Of a stretch of 6,245 nt of DNA, positions 5,435 to 6,245 are shown one piece after another; the first letter of the stretch is position 1, and the number at the start of each line of letters is the position of its first letter. Below the pieces are notes generated by a model. That model saw only the letters and a list, made by a program, of their open reading frames with translations. It was not told where the DNA came from and did no database searches. The position numbers were made by a program, and so were the translations under genes. The stretch is from assembly GCA_015487535.1 (NCBI GenBank), contig WFPN01000071.1:1-6245 (forward strand). Direction: 5' to 3'. This DNA comes from Aquificaceae bacterium (GTDB lineage Bacteria > Aquificota > Aquificia > Aquificales > Aquificaceae).

Positions 5435-6245
5435 AGAACACTACATACAACCTCGTAGGTTTCATCATCCTGGTGGTCCTATCCCTCGGTCTTGCCCTTT
5501 ACAAGCCGGTGAACCTGGGTTTGGATCTCAAGGGTGGTATCTCGATGGTCCTAGAGCCGGAGTACTCGAAGGCTATAGAGCACGAGTACGAGAGGGCAGC
5601 CCGGCTTGTAGAAAAAACTCTCAGGGATAAGGGCTTCAGGATACTCGACGTTCTTGCCCAGAGAGACCGCATAGAGGTTGAGTATTTGGAAGAGAAGGAG
5701 CTCCCACAGATAGAAACCGAGGTGAAGAAGCTCCTTCAAGAGGTCAGCTTCGAACGCCCCCAGGAGGGGATCCTTTTGGTCAGGTTCTCTGAAAGATACA
5801 TCGACCAGCTCAAAAAGGACATACTCGACCAGACGATAGAGGTCCTGAGGAACAGGATAGACAGCCTCGGCGTGGCACAGCCGGTGGTCACAAAGATAGG
5901 TGGGGACAGGATACTTATTGAGCTCCCCGGCTTCCTTGATATAGAGAGGGCCAAGAGGATAATAGGGAGCACGGCCTCGTTGGAGCTCAGGCTCGTCGTG
6001 GACAGCTCCTACTCCAGAGAGGATCTCGAGAAAAAGCTGACTAAGGATACAGAGATCCTGCCATCGAGGGACGGAAACGAGTGGTTCTTGGTGGACAAGG
6101 TTCCTATAATATCCGGTTCCGATCTGAAGACCGCCTACATATCCAAGGACGAGTTCGGTCGGCCCGCTGTTGGCTTTGAGCTCAAAAGCGAAGCCGCTTC
6201 CAAGTTTGCAGAGTTCACCTCAAAGAACATAGGGAAGAGGCTCGC
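5431..6245 (+). CDS. secD: Protein translocase subunit SecD, N-terminal part
   Basis: The frame stays open to the right edge, giving the first 271 residues of a protein usually about 400-600 long. SecD works with SecF and SecYEG in the inner membrane, where it uses the proton gradient to complete export of preproteins. The first membrane helix is about 8-24 (VGFIILVVLSLGLALY). It is followed by the family signature LGLDLKGG (29-36) and the periplasmic P1 domain. P1 includes QTIEVLRNRIDSLGVAQP (134-151), GGDRILIELPG (157-167), the STASLELR strand (180-187) and ISGSDLKTAY (227-236). The P1 head domain continues past the edge, and the remaining five membrane helices should lie beyond it, with secF probably next. 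ATG 5431 shares ATGA with the ppx/gppA stop, so the gene belongs to the gcvT transcription unit unless the internal TATAAT acts. Confidence 0.96.
   Translation, partial: MKNTTYNLVGFIILVVLSLGLALYKPVNLGLDLKGGISMVLEPEYSKAIEHEYERAARLVEKTLRDKGFRILDVLAQRDRIEVEYLEEKELPQIETEVKKLLQEVSFERPQEGILLVRFSERYIDQLKKDILDQTIEVLRNRIDSLGVAQPVVTKIGGDRILIELPGFLDIERAKRIIGSTASLELRLVVDSSYSREDLEKKLTKDTEILPSRDGNEWFLVDKVPIISGSDLKTAYISKDEFGRPAVGFELKSEAASKFAEFTSKNIGKRL

Noticed and set aside
1..6245. CRISPR arrays, tRNA/rRNA genes, insertion sequences, phage or defence genes
   Set aside because: No direct-repeat arrays, cloverleaf-like segments, transposase motifs or terminal repeats were seen; nearly every base belongs to a recognisable housekeeping-type gene.

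Overview
The window looks like ordinary chromosomal DNA from a thermophilic bacterium, most likely of the order Aquificales. The MiaB, short Ppx/GppA and SecD proteins read like Aquifex-type homologues, judged from memory and not from a search. Arginine is mostly AGG/AGA and isoleucine is often ATA, a bias common in hyperthermophiles. Base composition is roughly balanced by eye. Genes are packed tightly and often overlap by a few bases. I see no tRNA, rRNA, CRISPR array, insertion sequence or phage gene.

Layout: (1) 2-364, + strand: 3' end of a protein of uncertain function that resembles the end of a TIM-barrel enzyme. (2) 401-976, +: a very small histidine-kinase-like or phosphotransferase-like protein with no sensor domain, preceded by a TATAAT box close to its ATG. 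(3) 1015-2340 and 2337-2825, +: miaB (tRNA methylthiolation), coupled by an ATGA overlap to a DUF151/BFN 'bifunctional nuclease' family gene. (4) 2822-3463, - strand: nth (endonuclease III), the only reverse-strand gene. Its stop overlaps the stop of the DUF151 gene and its start adjoins the start of gcvT. (5) 3489-4517, 4514-5434 and 5431-beyond the end, +: gcvT (glycine cleavage T protein), a short ppx/gppA phosphatase and the 5' part of secD, all joined by ATGA overlaps.

The genes do not form one pathway: tRNA modification, base-excision repair, one-carbon metabolism, polyphosphate/ppGpp turnover and protein export are mixed, as is common in compact thermophile operons. The most interesting signals are at gene borders. 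Genes that begin a transcription unit have no clear Shine-Dalgarno but carry a -10-like box 7-9 bases before the ATG, which suggests leaderless mRNAs. The internal genes of the miaB and gcvT groups have purine-rich ribosome sites, apart from secD. Between nth and gcvT a perfect 10-bp palindrome could serve as the -10 element in both directions. The other point of note is the histidine-kinase-like protein with a degenerate, shortened ATP-binding region, which may be a phosphotransferase. I found no convincing evidence of a wholly new multi-gene system.
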